A stretch of 64,000 nt of DNA, taken from Rosa chinensis (lineage: Eukaryota; Streptophyta; Magnoliopsida; Rosales; Rosaceae). Of the stretch, positions 1-12,725 are shown one piece after another. The number at the start of each line of letters is the position of its first letter. Position 1 is the stretch's first letter. Below the pieces are notes generated by a model that was not told the origin of the DNA, did not search any database, and worked only from the letters and a program-made list of their open reading frames with translations. The stretch spans positions 66,335,989-66,399,988 of the forward strand of contig NC_037094.1 in NCBI RefSeq assembly GCF_002994745.2, written 5' to 3'. The position numbers were made by a program, and so were the translations under genes.

Positions 1-760
1 TATTAAGCAAATTTTCCTGCTATGGAATGTACCATTGCTCACCCAAGATTCCTCCTTTCAATTCGAGTTCTCTTTTAAAATGTATAAAACAATATCTTTC
101 CATGAGCATGAAGGCACCAAATCAACATTCAATTTTGGATCAATAGCTTCACGAAGAGAACTAACAATGGCAGTGGTAAACATTTTATCCAATACAAACA
201 AATTTTCATCTTCTCCTTCAAGTTGTTTTCCAATGTCAAGTTCTTTGCTATTTTTATTAGAGGACTCATCACAATTTCTAGCAATTAGAACACAATCTTT
301 TTTCCTTTGGTCCTCCACACCACCATCACAAACTTAAGAATCTTCATAACAATCATACTTATGTGGTTTATCAAAACTCATGAAACTTTTTTTTTCTTTT
401 TCTAAAAATACTTTCCTAACAAATGGAAAATTAAAGATAGTGGACTTACAACCGGAATAGTTGAAAGTATCTATGTCCCTCTTCATTGGACTCACACAGC
501 GGAGCACAATTATGAATAGAGCCAATGCATATCTCCCCGTCAGAACCATCACCATCTTGGTACAAAGTTTCAATGCGATCAACACATTGATGATAGATCG
601 TAACATTTCTCTCCCCGTCGAAACTCTTACGACCCATAGTCGAGCTTCGATGTGATTGACACGTACCGCAAGTTGCTGAAGCATCCTTTTGATTTCAGCC
701 ATGTCGTTGTTGATGTCACAAGCGACCTGAGACATGGAATCCACCAAGCTCTTGCCTAAA
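1..760 (-). pseudogene. Possible degenerate retrotransposon gag fragment
   Basis: Short overlapping minus-strand reading frames lie at 334-747 and 446-637. The longest begins with an amphipathic, coiled-coil-like stretch (MAEIKRMLQQLAVRVNHIE) and then loses frame; a neighbouring frame continues with an acidic Gly/Asp-rich stretch. This pattern resembles the N-terminal part of plant Ty3-type gag polyproteins broken by frameshifts. No zinc knuckle, protease or LTR is visible here, so the identification is weak. It could equally be the end of an element lying outside the window. Confidence 0.25.
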
Positions 761-779
761 CTCTGACACTAAAATGATG

Positions 780-2973
780 GGGAAAAGGTATCGAACACAG
801 GTTTCCAACAGTCACTCAACAGACACAAGAAATAAGGAGTAGCAAACTCATAAAATAGGGCAAATCCATGCCGCAAATAAACTATTCATAAACTATAAGC
901 TTCCTAACAACGATTACGTACAATACCCATATTTATAGGTTAACAATACTTGGAGAATAAGTTGACTTGAGCTAAAATAGAAAGCTAATTAAATTAAATG
1001 TAAAATGATACCCTAAAAAATATCCCAATAATGAAATATCAGAGATAACGAATCTAGCATTAATTGACAAAATAATGCATTTGATGTTTGCCCTAACGAC
1101 TGTCTATGCATTTGATGTTTGCCCATATTACCAAATGAACAAGCATCAACTCTATATATAAAGCCACTTGGTTAAAATATATTTGGTCGATGGTTTCCTT
1201 TTCCAATCTTGGTTTTGTTTGTTTTCTTGTTGCTTTACTCTGTAACTTGTATGCTAAGTTGACGCAGCATTGCTTCGTCTGACATGGAAAACACACACAG
1301 TGCACATTATGCAAGCACAACCGAAAGACATTACAATATGTCATTGCCATGCCAGGTCTAATATGCCAACATGGATGTAATTAAAAACTACCAGTTTTTA
1401 TGATCATTTGATGTAATGTCGTAATTAAGTCTTATTTTTCTTTTAAACATGAAGTAACTAGTTTGATTCACCCGATGAGAATAAATAGATTTCCGAGGTC
1501 TCTTAACGAGTACGTTGAAGCAGGTGATATGCATTCAACTTAATGAGTGAACTTAATATGTGAAGTGTACGTCATTTGTACGTGTACATTTCTCCCAAGC
1601 TCTGGCAAAAGGTTTTCATATCTGGTAGAGCACTTTAATCGCTTCCAAGTTCATGGGAAAGTGCTACTTTTCCTCATTTCATCTATACAGTGCCTACTTT
1701 TTTATGGATCATGAATAGTCCTTCTCATGCTCCTTTAGATTGAGAAGGGACATTTTTTGTCGGAAAAAGCTTCAGATTATCCTCTAAGTACGATTAGTTG
1801 AGTCGTTAACTGACAATTTGCTCATTTGTTTTCCAACAAGTTTCATATATTTTGACAGGATATGAGGATAAAAACCAAAAACAATGCAAGTTTAAACACC
1901 TCCACTAGCACCCCATAAACGACCAATATTGGTGCCTGTGAACGACGACATCGTGATTTGGTGAAGAAAAAGGACAAATTAAATAGGTGTTATCCGAATA
2001 ATCGTAGTATATCGTTAGCTAAATAGGGTCGGCCTTGAAAATTCGGGGGCTCAAAATGATGTAAAATTATGGAGTTCGAGATATTGCAGTACATTAAACT
2101 ATTTCGTTTAATAGCAACATTAGAGGTTTGCTTAAATTTTGTTTTAGTAAATCTGTTGACTTTTATTTTTAAGAGGTTTTGGTTTTGGTCCATCTCCTTT
2201 ATTCTTCTTCTTTGATTAATAAAATGGAGTGATTGGGAGGCTTTATTCCTCTCCTATCCATGATCACTCAGCTAAAAATAAAATGTGCATTAACCTACTT
2301 GGTTTAACTAATCCTCACAAAAAAAAAAAAAAAAAAATCTATTCAACGAACTCAAAATAGTGATTACATAGCAACCTATTATAATCAAAGTTTTTTCTAC
2401 AATTGAGAACCAAGATAACATTATGAAAACCTCAATAATATAAAATCAAAGTCATAAGATACATATAACAATAGAATTGTCTATGAAGAAACTTTAAGCT
2501 TCGATATCAACTAATAAAGAAGAGATGATTTGGGGAAGTTGGAGTTGAAACTAGGGCTTCTATATAAATTTTTTTCCTTTTAGTGGCAAGTGAAATGAGA
2601 GCCGCCTAAATTAAGAAAAAGAGATTGTTTGAGAGCAATACAAGTGTTGTGCTGCACCCTAAATGGCGAGAGTGCGCCCTTTTCTTTAATTTTTATAGGA
2701 AGACTTTTAACAACGAACTATTCATCGGCAAAGGTATGTGAAGCTTTTACCAATGAGTTTTTCATCTGCAACAATTTGTTTATTCATGGGAGGCTTTTAA
2801 CGCCCAAAATTTCATCAAGAATGTGTCTTTTTTTTTTTGGTGGGAGTGAGGGATTTTTGTTTTTGAAAAGGGGATGGTGCGGTTGCCCTCAAGTCTTAAT
2901 TAATGAAACTGCAAAATATAAAGGGGGAACGTATAGCCTAAACCTCAGATTACAATAAGCATCAAGAGAATAT
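780..2973. other. Intergenic DNA without recognisable gene
   Basis: AT-rich sequence with a poly-A run at about 2320-2338. Reading frames are short and lack codon structure or recognisable motifs. Nothing else is supported. Confidence 0.5.
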
Positions 2974-2982
2974 TCTGAAATA

Positions 2983-3405
2983 GGGTTAAATACTAATTAC
3001 TACCCTGTAGTTTGGGTCCAAAATCAATTCAGTCCCTGAACTTCTAATTTCATCAAGAACACCCCTGCACTTTCAATTTTGATCTAATAGGTCCAATTTG
3101 TTAGTCTTCCGACAATTGAGTCATTTAACTTATTGACGTGGCGCATATATGGCCTATGTTTTATGATGTGGTGTTGAGGTGGTCTGCATAGTCAATTTAG
3201 GAGTGAGTCCCACTATTAGAAATCTATCAAATAAATAGTTTTCAACAAATAATCCAACTATAACTTGAACTCGTAACAAAATATTAACGAATTTGATCTA
3301 TTAGATCAAAATTCAAAGTACAGGGGTGTTTTTGATGAAATTAGAAGTTCAGGGACTGAATTGATTTTGGACTTAAACTACAGGATAGTAACTAATATTT
3401 AGCCC
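2983..3405. mobile_element. Mutator-type MITE with 9-bp target duplication
   Basis: A 423-bp non-coding element bounded by long imperfect inverted repeats of more than 100 bp. The left end begins GGGTTAAATACTAATTACTA and the right end reads back as GGGCTAAATATTAGTTACTA. Directly outside both ends is the same 9-bp sequence TCTGAAATA (2974-2982 and 3406-3414). Long inverted repeats plus a 9-bp target-site duplication are the hallmark of Mutator-like elements. There is no transposase, so it is a non-autonomous derivative. The interior is unrelated filler. Confidence 0.88.
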
Positions 3406-3414
3406 TCTGAAATA

Positions 3415-4107
3415 ATACTAGGAGTCTCCACTAAATATTATTTTATCACACTTCTTCATTAAAAGTGTGCCCTTTTTATTTTGAATATACTTTATGAGAA
3501 GTTTTTGACGATGAAAATTTGTCGGTTTAGATGTGTTTTTTTTTTAATTATTATTTTTTATATCTTTTTTTATGGGAGACTTATAAAGATGAAACTTCAT
3601 ATGTGTGTCTCTATTTATTTTATTTTCATTTGGTAGGCTTTTGCGGAGTTGTATCTCCCTTTTCATTTATTTTATTTTATTAGAGGCTTTTAACAATAAT
3701 AAAAAAAAAATCGGAAATCTCTCTCTCTCTCTCTCATGAGAGACTTTTGCCGACTACTATTTTGTCAGAAACTGTGCAATCCTTTATGTTTTATTTTTTT
3801 TTAGAGAAAATTAGAAAAAAAAACCCAAAAAATGAAGCTCCTATTAGAAAAAACCCATTCCTATATTTTCTTTTAATTTACACCCATTCACATAATTAAA
3901 CCTTCCTGATAGATTTTAAGTCTATAATTATGATTTTTCATATTTTTTAGTTTGACCATTTTATCCTTTTGATTGAATAGGTAAAATATTTCTCAAATAT
4001 AGCTGTTGACTTTTTAGTAAAATATTCATTTCACCTCATTTACCAGAAATGAAATAAAATAATCCAACACCCTTGTCATTAACTTTCACTTGCTAATTTT
4101 GGTATTT
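3415..4107. other. AT-rich intergenic DNA
   Basis: Poly-T and poly-A tracts and a short (CT)n run near 3719-3734. No gene or conserved element recognised. Confidence 0.5.
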
Positions 4108-4410
4108 CTAGATGAACCATAGGCCTAACTATATAATTATTCCTATCGTACGTACATGTGTTAAATATCATGTGAGTTTTAACATAAGCAAATGATTTAG
4201 GTACCTATCATTTAGGAGTTCACAATTTGTACCTATCAATCAGGGAATAGCTGAGGCAGAATGAACCATAGGTAAAATTGCATAATTTTGTCTATCATTC
4301 AGATGTTAAACATCATGTGGGTTTTAACATAAGCAAATGATGTAAGTACCTATCATTCAGGGAGTTCACAATTTGTACTTAAATCATTCAGAGAATGACT
4401 TAGGCACCTA
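4108..4410. repeat. Two-copy tandem repeat, period about 149 bp
   Basis: The block starting ATGAACCATAGG near 4113 recurs near 4262. Both copies continue with a similar order of motifs (ATCATGTG, GTTTTAACATAAGCAAATGAT, AGTTCACAATTTGTAC). The copies are diverged by substitutions and small indels. No coding potential is visible. Confidence 0.7.
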
Positions 4411-4419
4411 TAATTCCAG

Positions 4420-4522
4420 CTTTTGAATGTGGAGATTACATAACCTCCAACCCAGGTATTGATTTAGATTAGGCTTTTGAATGTGGAGATTACATAACCT
4501 CAAACCCAGGTATTGATTTCAA
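4420..4522. repeat. Two-copy tandem repeat, period about 50 bp
   Basis: GCTTTTGAATGTGGAGATTA followed by CATAACCTC and CCCAGGTATTGATTT occurs twice in a row with only one or two mismatches, implying a recent local duplication. Confidence 0.8.
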
Positions 4523-5395
4523 TTGATGGAATCAAGAGATGATCATTAATTATGGGCAATGTCTTAGAGCAACGGTTTCAAGACTTGCATCTGTAGAAAG
4601 TTTGGGGATGGTGGCAGATTTAGTAATCCTTAACAACAATGAGTTTTAATATTTATCTTATTTAATAAGTTTTTTATTTTGATAAACCTAATTAATAAGT
4701 TTGAGTGTATATTAAAACAACCTTATAGATGGGTTTAATCTAAAAGGTGTCTGTGAATTTGGGTGTAGACTCAAATTCTTTTTTTTTTTTTTTTTTATGA
4801 GAAATTTTAGTGAAAGAATATTTTAGCAGCAAAAATGTGTCATTTTTTATATTTGGTTCAGAGCCATAATACTATGTCTATGAAAGAAGAGGATTGTGAC
4901 TATTAAAGTTGAGAAAAACGCTAAAAATTGTAAACCCCAGCACGGAGGAAAATTCAAAGAATTCATATTACAATGGTAATCTTGGTTCCTCATCGACTTC
5001 TTAAAAAGATAAAATAATTTATCATAACTCTGCCCATAACACCAAAAGCTCTAAAGATTAAGGAAAAAAAAAGCAAGATTATGGAATAATAGTTTTTCTT
5101 TCTTATAATATTTTCTGTTTTTAATTTAGTACTCAAACTAAAATGTGTATCTCTTTCCAAAAATAAAATAAAATAAAATTAAAATGTGTATCACTTTCCA
5201 AAAATAAAATAAAAATATGGTATCTTGTTTTTGATGGTTTGGAACAATTTCTCCTGGCAAGGTAGGAGACACCGAGACAGTCAAGCGAGAATAACCAAAG
5301 TAACCCTCCCACTGACTTTCCTAAAAGTCACTAACATCACCGGCCACGGAAGTCACCAACCATCCGGCGGTCTCCACCTGGCATCCTCATGTAAG

Positions 5396-5403
5396 TGACG
5401 TCA
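5396..5403. promoter_or_regulatory. TGACGTCA palindrome upstream of the TGA gene
   Basis: A perfect TGACGTCA site, the preferred core of TGA-class bZIP factors, lies about 1 kb before the start codon of the TGA7-like gene and about 430 bp before the end of its inferred leader exon. Further TGAC/GACG motifs follow at about 5485-5520. Binding is an inference from the known specificity of the family; autoregulation is possible but not shown. Confidence 0.45.
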
Positions 5404-5649
5404 TATCTGGCTTTTGTCCTTTTGCTGTTTTTGGTTTTTACAGAAATTTTTCCGAAAGAGAAAAAGAAAAAAAGCGTGGTGAAAAAGACGTTAGTGGGGG
5501 GGGCTTTGACGACGTTAGCGGTTTACTGTTGGGCTCCTTTCAGGAAAGAATGTATATTTTAACGGTGGGGAGAGTGCTGGTGCCTAATGGGTTCTTCACA
5601 AAGTGGCTTCAAAATCATTTGAGGTCTGATTCCCACAAAATTGGGTCCT

Positions 5650-6402
5650 CAGTCCTCACCAAATCATAATGCATTGTTGAACTAGAGTCGTCACGACTCT
5701 ACCCACAACTCCATTTTCTCTCATCATTCAAGCTCAACTTTCAAGTCTTGCATAAAGTCCTTGTTAATTGGGTTCTCTGAACATTCAAGTTGTATATGCT
5801 TTGCTGAGCTCAATTAGGCATGTTACAAGAGGTAGTGTTTCTTATTGCCAGTGTAATCTATGTGTATATATGTATGTATTTGTGACTATTATATGTTATT
5901 TATTATAAAGAAATATAGTAACAACTGGAGATTATCACCTCCCCCAACTTTTTACTAGGCTTTATATCCTATCCACTTGTGTCTGGTTATTTAAAGAGGG
6001 AGGTTTTTAATGCTTAGGAAAGCTTTGATACCATGCTTTCTTCTTCTCTGCTTTTGGTGTGTCTTCTGGTCTGTGTACAAGGATGGAGTTTATATGACTC
6101 AGCATTAGGACTTCAGGACAAATAGTCCTATTCATCATGCTCATCCTTTGTTTTTGTTGAGGTTCCAAAATCCAAAACTAATGACTTCTTCTTTGATTCT
6201 GGTTTATGTTGTCAGTTTCTGACTGTGAGAGCCATTTTCTAGTTCACCTACTCTTAGTCCAGGGGTCATGTTTATTGGTCTTCTCTTGGAGCCAAGTATA
6301 CAGTTGTGATTTTGCAGCAGAGTGATTAGGAATGCTCTAGCTTTGTTCAGTTGTGTACATATTTTCTGATTTGTTTTATTGGTTTCGATTTTCTGGTAGA
6401 GT
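5650..6402 (+). other. Inferred leader exon and leader intron of the TGA7-like gene
   Basis: A good donor (AAGAG|GTAGTG) at 5831/5832 and an acceptor (TTCTGGTAG) ending at 6399 would define a 568-bp intron inside the 5' leader, leaving three bases before the ATG at 6403. Leader introns are common in this family. The transcription start was not located. Confidence 0.4.
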
Positions 6403-9400
6403 ATGAACTATCCATCAACTCAATTTGCCACCTCAAGACAAATGGGGATATATGAGCCGTTCCGGCAAGTGGGTGTGTGGAGGGAAACCTTCAGTGGTGG
6501 TTACGGCTCAAATATAGGTGCTTCCACAATTGCAGAGGTGGATTCTGGGCAAGAAAACAAGGTGAGGGATGCATGAAGTTTGGTCTCTTTTCTTCAGTGT
6601 TGGAGTCACTTTGATTTATCAATGAACTTGAATTGATTTTGGGATTTTTCTTCTCTAGATCGGATTTGGTTCTCATGAATCGATGGGACCTTCTGGAAAT
6701 GATCAAGAATCAAACAGATCTGCTGATAAGGTAGTGATGATTGATCTCCCCCACCTCACTCTTCTTACTTCATTGTATTACTTGACTTGGCAACAGAACC
6801 ATATCATGGCTTTGCTACTCATTACTGTCTCTGATCTTGAAGAGTGATCGTCAAGCTAGAAGAAGATATGTGGTTGCAATTCTTCTTAAATTGTCTTTTT
6901 TCAGTATTACCCTTGGTGAATTGTTCATCAACGATTTGTGAATCCCATAGTCTATCTAAGCTCTCTAGAGTCTAGAGTTATATCTGAAGATTGACATGTT
7001 GTTTTCATATGCTTTGACTTCATCAATCACTCCCGTAAGGGGTGCATTATTATACTATGGTCAGTCTGACAATCAAAGATACAATTTTATGATTCTGAAA
7101 GTGCAAGTATATACATATATACACACACACAGGTACAGAGACGCTTAGAGCAAAATCGTGAAGCTGCTCGCAAAAGTCGTATGAGGAAAAAGGTGAATAT
7201 GAATCCCTTACAGTTCATCTTCATGTATTTCATTGCTAAAATGGTCTGCTTAATGCAATAATTTTGTTCTGTACTACCATAGGCTTATGTCCAACAACTA
7301 GAAACAAGCCGTTTAAAACTGGCGCAACTGGAGCTCGAACTGGACAGGACTAGAAAACAGGTGAGTAGAGAATCTCCACTTTTTGTCTCTGATCATGCTC
7401 CATAAATAGTAAACCAGTGACTACTCGATTGCAGGTAGCCTATGGCGGCAGTTCATTTGGTGGTAGTCATATGGGATACAATGGAATTGTGAATTCAGGT
7501 TTGTGATTATTGATATCCGTTATATACACTGTTGAACTCATCTCCAAAAGACTAGAGCTAATCAAATATCATGGTATCTGATCCAGCTTTTCTAACATCG
7601 GGCTTAAGGCTAACTAACTCTTACACTCAAAAGCCTTCTTCATGTATTAGACATGTTAATCTTCAGAGGGGAAAAAAAAGAAAGGAAACCCTGCAAAAGG
7701 ATATATAAGTTGGCAGACGCATAATTGTGTAGCAAACTCTACTTTCTTCATGGAACTTTTCTGAAAAGTATGTGCAGGTTCATCTGAAAAAGTACAAACT
7801 GAAATAGGTATTGTTAATTTCTTAGCTAATCTTATCTGTCACCAAAGTCTGTATACCAGTTTCCTATAAGTCTTTTTCTCCTTATTGACTACTGTACAGA
7901 CTTAATGTTTTGAAGTCCAAAACTCTTTGATGTCTGGTGTGAACAGTTTCTGCTACGTACAGAAAATATATCCTTTAATAATCTATTACCTATTATCTTT
8001 TTGTTATTAGAGTGGTTCTCTTTGGGTATTTTGTTTATAGTTTCACTAGAAGTGTTAACCCAGTTATGAATCTTGCAGGGATCACTACATTTGAGTTGGA
8101 ATATGGACACTGGGTAGAAGAGCAGCATAGACAGAATAATGAACTTCGAAAAGCATTGCAAGAACATGCAACTGAAATAGAGCTTCGATTACTTGTAGAA
8201 GGTGGTTTGAATCACTATGCTACTCTGTTCCGTATGAAGGCAGATGCTGCTAAGGCTGATATCTTTTATTTACTGTCTGGTATATGGAGAACTTCAGTAG
8301 AACGTTACTTTCACTGGATTGGAGGATTTCGCCCATCAGAGCTTCTAAATGTAAATCTACTTCAGCTCTATTTTGGACGACTTCTTATTTGGTGGTCATT
8401 GATTTTATAATTCTCTGCATATATACATAGCTTTATTACATGTAGTATATATGTCGTTTTGAGAAGGGTAGGGACTGAAAGGCATAAATACCTGAAGTTT
8501 TAAAAATGAGCAGCTTCATGTTAATTATACAATAGGAAATAGAAATTACTGGGTTGCTTGGTGAAGCATTCATGATTGAACATATTGTTTACTGCTAATA
8601 GTGGGCTTAGCTCTCAAATATTACACATAAATCTGAACATGCATGTTTTAGGGTATGTATTTATGATGGATGTGTTATAGGCTTGAGATATGAGTCTTAC
8701 AGTTATTAGATGATGAATTCTCTACTTCCACCTGGATATAAAATTGAATAACTACTATGATAATACTATCTTTTGTAGTTATAGTACAAGTTAATTCAAT
8801 GAATGTGTAATATTCTACATATTTCTCTAACACAGATTATCGAGCCCCAACTTGAGCCATTGACTGATCCACAACCTCTGGATTTCTATAACCTGCGGCA
8901 ATCATCTCAGCAAGCTGAAGACGCTCTCTCACAGGGAATGGATAAACTACAGCAGACACTGGCCAAGACATTAGAAGCTGATCAAATATGGAGCGGAGAA
9001 ACTTATGGATCTCAGATGGCTGCTGCATTTGAGAAATTTGAAGCACTGGAGAGCTTTGTTAGCCAGGTAATGATCCCAGTGCCATCTTGAATTGTTTTAG
9101 TCAGTTTGGGAAACTTGCAGGGTAAAAGTCCATAGAACCAAACAATGACTGTTCAAATGAGAATAAATAAACGCAGTATCAACATTTTAATGATGATTCT
9201 GTTATATATGAATTATAATCATGATGATGAAGCAAGAAATGCCTTTTCCACCTAGAGTGATATCATAAACATGTACACATACGACTTCTGTTATCAACTG
9301 CCCTTTTGTTAACACTCCTTGTTTGCTGAACTGTGTTGCTCTTCTCCGAGGCTGCAGGCTGATCACCTTCGGCAGCAGACTCTGCAGCAAATGTCCCGAA

Positions 9401-9525
9401 TCCTGACAACTCACCAAGCGGCTCGCGGCTTGCTTGCATTAGGAGAGTACTTTGAGCGTCTTCGTGCCCTCAGTTCTCTTTGGGCTGCTCGTCCACGTGA
9501 ACCAACCGAGTCATATGCATTTTGA
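6403..9525 (+). CDS. TGA7: TGA-class bZIP transcription factor, TGA3/TGA7-like
   Basis: Nuclear DNA-binding activator of the clade that binds TGACG (as-1) elements and interacts with NPR1-type co-activators in salicylate-dependent defence. Coding exons read in phase: 6403-6561, 6659-6730, 7133-7192, 7283-7360, 7435-7498, 8079-8350, 8836-9066 and 9358-9525, giving 367 residues, the usual family size. An optional in-phase 30-nt exon at 7778-7807 would make 377. The N-terminus carries the clade motif GIYEPFRQVG. The basic region is NREAARKSRMRKK, followed by a short leucine zipper (AYVQQLETSRLKLAQLE). The C-terminal DOG1-type domain runs from FELEYGHWVEEQ to the end, including LFRMKADAAKADIF, GGFRPSELLN, QAEDALSQGMDKLQ and ARGLLALGEYFERLRALSS. 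I see no cysteine anywhere, unlike the redox-sensitive TGA1/TGA4 clade. Assignment to TGA3/TGA7 rather than TGA1/4 rests on this and on the GIYEP motif. Confidence 0.93.
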
Positions 9526-9604
9526 TCTCCACATATATGTATTTTCTCCACTACTTCTCCTGTATCAGATGGTGTAAATATGCAGCTCAGTCCAGTGTGT
9601 ACCA

Positions 9605-9715
9605 ATTCAAAACATATATAGGTTTTGGAGTTCATGTTCCCAATGCCTGTAGCATAGTAGTTTTTGGGTAGATTCAAAACATATATAGGTTTTTGAGTTC
9701 ATGTTCCCAATGCAG
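9605..9715 (+). repeat. Tandem duplication in the 3' UTR of the TGA7-like gene
   Basis: TTCAAAACATATATAGGTTT followed by GAGTTCATGTTCCCAATGC occurs at about 9605-9648 and again at about 9673-9715 with one mismatch, a 68-bp period. It lies 80-190 bp after the stop codon, so it probably duplicates part of the 3' UTR. Confidence 0.8.
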
Positions 9716-10600
9716 GATGGGTTACCAGTACTTGATGTGTATATTTTAGACAATTATTCCTATGCATGCCCACAATTGGTGGTGTTTTAGTTGTTATCTT
9801 CCTGAAGTTCATAGATTATGGACACAATTGGAACCCCATATGATCGATATTAAATAATTGGGAATTATATTTTGTACATAATAGTTATGCTATTCGAGTT
9901 CTGCTTTTGAGCTTAACAAAAAACCTGACTTGGTTCGAAAGTCATGCAAGGGCAGCCTAAACCTCAAATTTTTCTCAAACACTCATTTAAATAAAAAAAA
10001 GATTACATTAAAGTATTCCCAATTTCCCACCTAGGAATCTGGATTACAAAAATAAAAAACTCTCCGTGTGAAGCATTCACTTCTCAACTGCATTGCTTAG
10101 ACAGCACAACTGGTGCAATCGCACTAGACCTGCAATCTCGTAAATCCTAAATATATAACAGACATCTTAATATATACCAATCAAAACATACATAATACAT
10201 GAATCGATATATGTACTGAGCAAGGAAAAAAAAAAGAGAGCAAGCAACAAAATTTGTTTCTCAAAGCTATAAATACTGATGTTGAGAACCTCAGCCACTA
10301 AAATTGCCATTTTGTACTCTTTTTTTCCCTCTCTTTATTTTATTTTATTATATATATATATATTTTTAATGTTAATAGCCATTTTGTACTTTCTTTTGTT
10401 TTTTCTTTTCTATTTTTCTTTACCACTAAAATCCTAAATTGTTGGGCCTTTTAAGTTATAAATTTCCCGGGAAATTAATTAACAAAAATGGAAAGTTATA
10501 AATAATAGAATTACAAATTGAAAAAATAGAATATTCAGATTCAAACAGATTCTGAGAAATGTTCATTTTCAGAACCTTTCCACTTCCTTCACGTCTTCGA
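9716..10600. other. Intergenic region between the TGA7-like and J-domain genes
   Basis: AT-rich with a (TA)n tract near 10350-10362 and several poly-T/poly-A runs. It probably contains the end of the TGA7-like transcript and the promoter of the J-domain gene. No specific element is supported. Confidence 0.5.
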
Positions 10601-10706
10601 CCTTCGTGATCCCAAATTGCCACTCCACACCCGAAACCCTAATTCCCGATTCCCAATCCCAATCCGCTTCAATTCTCCCCCAATTGGTTCTGGGTCTGAG
10701 CCCAAG

Positions 10707-12725
10707 ATGAGTAATTTGAGAACAATCTGTAGGCCACACGCCGTCGTCACCTCCTTCATATGTTGCAGACACCAAGCTCGCTTCAGCTTTAGGGTTTCCT
10801 TTCAGCGAAACCCTAATTACTCGCCGCCTAGTCTTTCACCGGCGTCGTCCGATTTCGCGAGACTGAACCGGAGCGAGTCGTGGTTCCGAGCGAACCAGAG
10901 AAGATCCATTGTTAGGGCGTCGAATTGGACCCACCCGAAGTCTCCCTACGAAACTCTTGGTAATTGGATCCTTCTTCATCTTAAAGTTTCAAGCTTTGAA
11001 TTGGATTTTCTGGGATTTTTGATATTTTCAGTTTTTGTGTTTTGAATATTTTTTTTTTTTTTTTTGCAATTACAGAATTAGAGTTGGATGCTGATGATGA
11101 ACAGATAAAGGTTGCTTACAGAAGATTGGCCAAGTTTTATCATCCTGATGGTTTGTCAACTTATCTTTACTGGAATTTATTTTTGAAAGTTTGAATTTCA
11201 TATTTGTAAATTGCTAGTAAAGTCACAGGTAGATAGTGAAGTTAATGAGAAAGTGATACATGTAAGAATTATTTGTTCAATTAGGGAAAGAAAGTTAGGG
11301 TGAAATGAAAGAATGAAGCCAATTCGTGAACTTTTGTTCCTGATCTTGGAGGGTGTGTCTGTGTTTGGTGGAGTAGCAGAGGAACTCTGCATATATGGCA
11401 GTCGAGAATTTATAATTCTGGTATCTAACTCTGTTCAATTTTGAGGCAAATAAGGATAGTGATGATATTGAGGGGGAGGAGGAGGAGGAGGAAATAAGAT
11501 TATGGCACTGTAGCTTCTAGGAAGTATATAAGATGAAAGTTGTTTGTGATCAAATACAAATGGTATAAGAAGTTACCTTTTAGAGTCGTTATTTTAAAAA
11601 GCAATAGCTAAAGAGTTCTCAGGATCACATGGTCCTTGATTATTATTGAAGATGAGATGCGTTTTAAGGAGTGGGAGTGCAGCCATAGATGGATCCCTTT
11701 ATTTGTATTTGTGTTGCATAGAGACAACAAGTTTGTCCCTATTTCCTGAGTTTAAGTTGATCCGGTTGTCCTTCCTGTTCCCAGTCTATGATGGCAGAGG
11801 GACCCTAGAGGAGGGGGAAACAGCTGAAGCTAGGTTTATCAAGATTCAAGCTGCTTATGAATTGCTTTTAGATGAAGAGAAGAGGGGCCAATATGACAGG
11901 GATAACCGAGTCAACCCATTGAAAGTAAGCTTTATGGTTCTAGTTTTGATCGCTCTGTATTTTCTTGCTTCTTATATTAAGATAGCATTTAATTTGAGTA
12001 CATGTAGGAAAATGTTCATAGTTGTATTATAATTAATGTATCAACTGATAGCTTGACTTCTGTTTTAGTTGTATTTGTAATCACTTCTTGATGTGCATTG
12101 TTATATCAGGCATCTGAAGCATGGATGGAGTGGCTAATGAAAAAGCGAAAAGCTTTTGATCAGCGAGGTGATATGGCAATAGCGGCTTGGGCTGAGCAAC
12201 AGCAGCGCGAGATGAATATCCGTGCACGTCGACTCTCTCGTTCCAAGGTATAGATAATTTATTTTCTATCTTCTACTGAAATCAAGCTAGGTGAAGATAC
12301 AAATCTGAATTAGCTGTAAAAAGAACAGTAGTTTTTCTATTTCAACCATTCTAGCTACGTAAGATCAATGGCAACTGCATATTCTACTTGTGTCTCGAGT
12401 CTGGACTGACCAAACACTATGTTCAAAAGATTTAATCAGGCCCATTTCCATGATTTCAATCTTTTAGTTAGCATAAACCATTACATCATGGTTCAAGTTA
12501 TTGGAAATCCAGGTTGACCCTGACGAAGAGAAGAGAATCCTGGCGAGAGAAAAGAAGGCCTCTGCAGAGTATTTCTCTAGTACGCTGAAGCGTCACACAC
12601 TAGTCTTAAAGAAAAGAGACCTCATGAGAAGGAAAGCAGAGGAAGATAAGAGAAAAATCATCGGTCAGCTTTTAGCTGCAGAGGGACTTGAGCTTGACAC
12701 AGACGATGAAGAAACTCGGAAATGA
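10707..12725 (+). CDS. J-domain (DnaJ-like) protein with probable organelle transit peptide
   Basis: Type III J-protein, expected to stimulate an Hsp70 ATPase. Five exons read in phase: 10707-10959, 11076-11150, 11785-11924, 12110-12247 and 12513-12725 (272 residues). The start at MSNLRTICRPHAVV is chosen because it begins a Ser/Arg-rich, acid-poor leader of about 70 residues typical of plastid or mitochondrial targeting; an in-frame ATG 30 codons upstream (10617) is the alternative. The J domain starts at PYETLELELDADDEQIKVAY and contains the HPD tripeptide in KFYHPD (exon 2/3 boundary), then helix III (FIKIQAAYELLLDEEKRGQY). The C-terminal half is a charged helical region ending in LLAAEGLELDTDDEETRK. 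It has no Gly/Phe or zinc region. The targeting is inferred. Its last exon was copied elsewhere in the window. Confidence 0.87.

Noticed and set aside
2629..2958. 109-codon plus-strand frame
   Set aside because: Lies in AT-rich intergenic DNA, has poly-T-derived Phe runs, no splice partners and no recognisable motif.
4108..4522. Possible CRISPR-like or satellite array
   Set aside because: Only two copies of each repeat, no regular short spacers, and the host is a plant; simple local duplications.
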